From positions 1 through 5,648 of the forward strand of contig CAYQAC010000257.1 of the NCBI GenBank assembly GCA_964415255.1: a stretch of DNA of 5,648 nt. Direction: 5' to 3'. Positions 5,250-5,648 of this stretch are shown piece after piece. Numbering within the stretch: the stretch's first letter is position 1; every line of letters starts with the position of its first letter. A model generated the notes under the pieces. That model was not told the origin of the DNA and did no database searches. It saw only the letters and a list, made by a program, of their open reading frames with translations. Made by a program: the position numbers and the translations under genes. This stretch comes from JAHBVY01 sp964415255. GTDB lineage: Bacteria; Myxococcota_A; Polyangia; Polyangiales; Polyangiaceae.

Positions 5250-5648
5250 TTCCCTGCGGCTTTTTTAGGGAGCTTGACGCCGTCGGCTGAGAGCTCGGCG
5301 GCGGTCGCGGCGCGCGCCAGCGTGCCCTCCGGGGGGTTGTACCAACCCGGGTCCTGGTCGTAGCTCTCGAGCGAGTCGCGCACCTTAAGGATGGTGAACA
5401 TGCCGCCCATCGTGATGCCGTCGTAGGGCCCCTTGCCCCCGACCATCGGGATGCTGTTCTTCGGCACGGGCATCCCCATCGCTTCCATGTCCCCCATGCC
5501 GTCTTGGCCCATGGTCATGTAGCCGGGCACCACCTTCTGCGCGCGCTTATCCAGATCCTTAGGCTTTGCGCCGATCATGTTGGGCACCCCGTGCCCCATC
5601 TGGTTCATCACGTGGTGGGTCATGTGGCAATGCATGGCCCAGTCGCCG
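5246..5648 (-). CDS. Multicopper oxidase, C-terminal end only (N-terminus off window)
   Basis: The 133 visible residues are the C-terminal end; the gene continues past the right edge. The first ones read GDWAMHCHMTHHVMNQMGH. This is the last copper motif of multicopper oxidases, HCHxxxHxxxxM: two His for the trinuclear centre, Cys and His for the type 1 copper, and Met as its axial ligand. Such enzymes couple substrate oxidation, here plausibly Cu(I) to Cu(II), to reduction of O2 to water. The following part is Met-rich (GYMTMGQDGMGDMEAMGMP) and could bind Cu(I). The sequence through VPKNSIPMVGGKGPYDGITMGGMFTILKVRD resembles copper oxidases encoded beside TolC-type genes in copper clusters. 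The tail is Lys-rich. Its stop overlaps the His-rich lipoprotein start. Signal peptide and first three copper motifs are not visible. A laccase-like role on organic substrates cannot be excluded. Confidence 0.93.
   Translation of the reverse strand, partial: GDWAMHCHMTHHVMNQMGHGVPNMIGAKPKDLDKRAQKVVPGYMTMGQDGMGDMEAMGMPVPKNSIPMVGGKGPYDGITMGGMFTILKVRDSLESYDQDPGWYNPPEGTLARAATAAELSADGVKLPKKAAGK

Noticed and set aside
5255..5268. Run of six A on the minus strand near the oxidase stop, which could cause a -1 shift into the His-rich lipoprotein frame
   Set aside because: The run is in the wrong register for a classical slippery heptamer (codons AAA AAA G, not A AAA AAG), and a fusion would bury the lipoprotein signal. 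The ATGA overlap already explains coupling.

Overview
This is a GC-rich, gene-dense window. It looks like the chromosome of a Myxococcota bacterium, probably of the Polyangiales/Sorangium type; this is inferred from gene style, not from a marker gene. The clues are a eukaryote-like Ser/Thr kinase with an HRDISPEN catalytic loop, a neighbouring secreted TPR/PEGA-like protein, and a lipoprotein with a long Gly/Ala linker and a Cys-rich acidic C-terminal domain.

Layout. (1) The left edge to 1031, minus strand, is a Ser/Thr protein kinase cut off at its C-terminal end by the window. (2) 1032-1215 is a spacer with one hairpin. (3) 1216-2298, minus strand, is a secreted TPR plus PEGA-like protein with two C-terminal membrane segments. 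(4) 2299-2727 is a non-coding divergent region with a near-perfect 20-bp palindrome and an 8-bp-stem inverted repeat. (5) 2728-3357, plus strand, is a lipoprotein with a Gly-rich linker and a MopE-like, disulfide-rich C-terminal domain. (6) 3358-3414 is a short convergent gap with a hairpin. (7) 3415-5648, minus strand, is a tightly coupled operon read from right to left: the C-terminal end of a multicopper oxidase, a small His-rich lipoprotein, and a TolC/CusC-type outer-membrane lipoprotein. Both gene junctions are 4-nt ATGA overlaps.

Function. The right half reads as a copper-handling cell-envelope module. The oxidase keeps the HCHxxxHxxxxM copper-ligand motif. The middle lipoprotein carries six consecutive histidines. 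The last gene is an outer-membrane efflux channel. No inner-membrane pump or adaptor follows it, because the operon ends there against a convergent gene; any pump must lie upstream, beyond the right edge, or elsewhere. The convergent lipoprotein has a degenerate MopE-like motif, a family linked to copper binding, so it may belong to the same theme, but this is only an inference.

Expression. The three genes that begin their own transcription units (kinase, TPR/PEGA protein, Gly-rich lipoprotein) each have a TAnnnT -10-like hexamer ending 5-6 nt before the ATG and no Shine-Dalgarno sequence. This suggests leaderless mRNAs. The two operon-internal genes instead use overlapping starts, and one has a clear purine-rich ribosome binding site.
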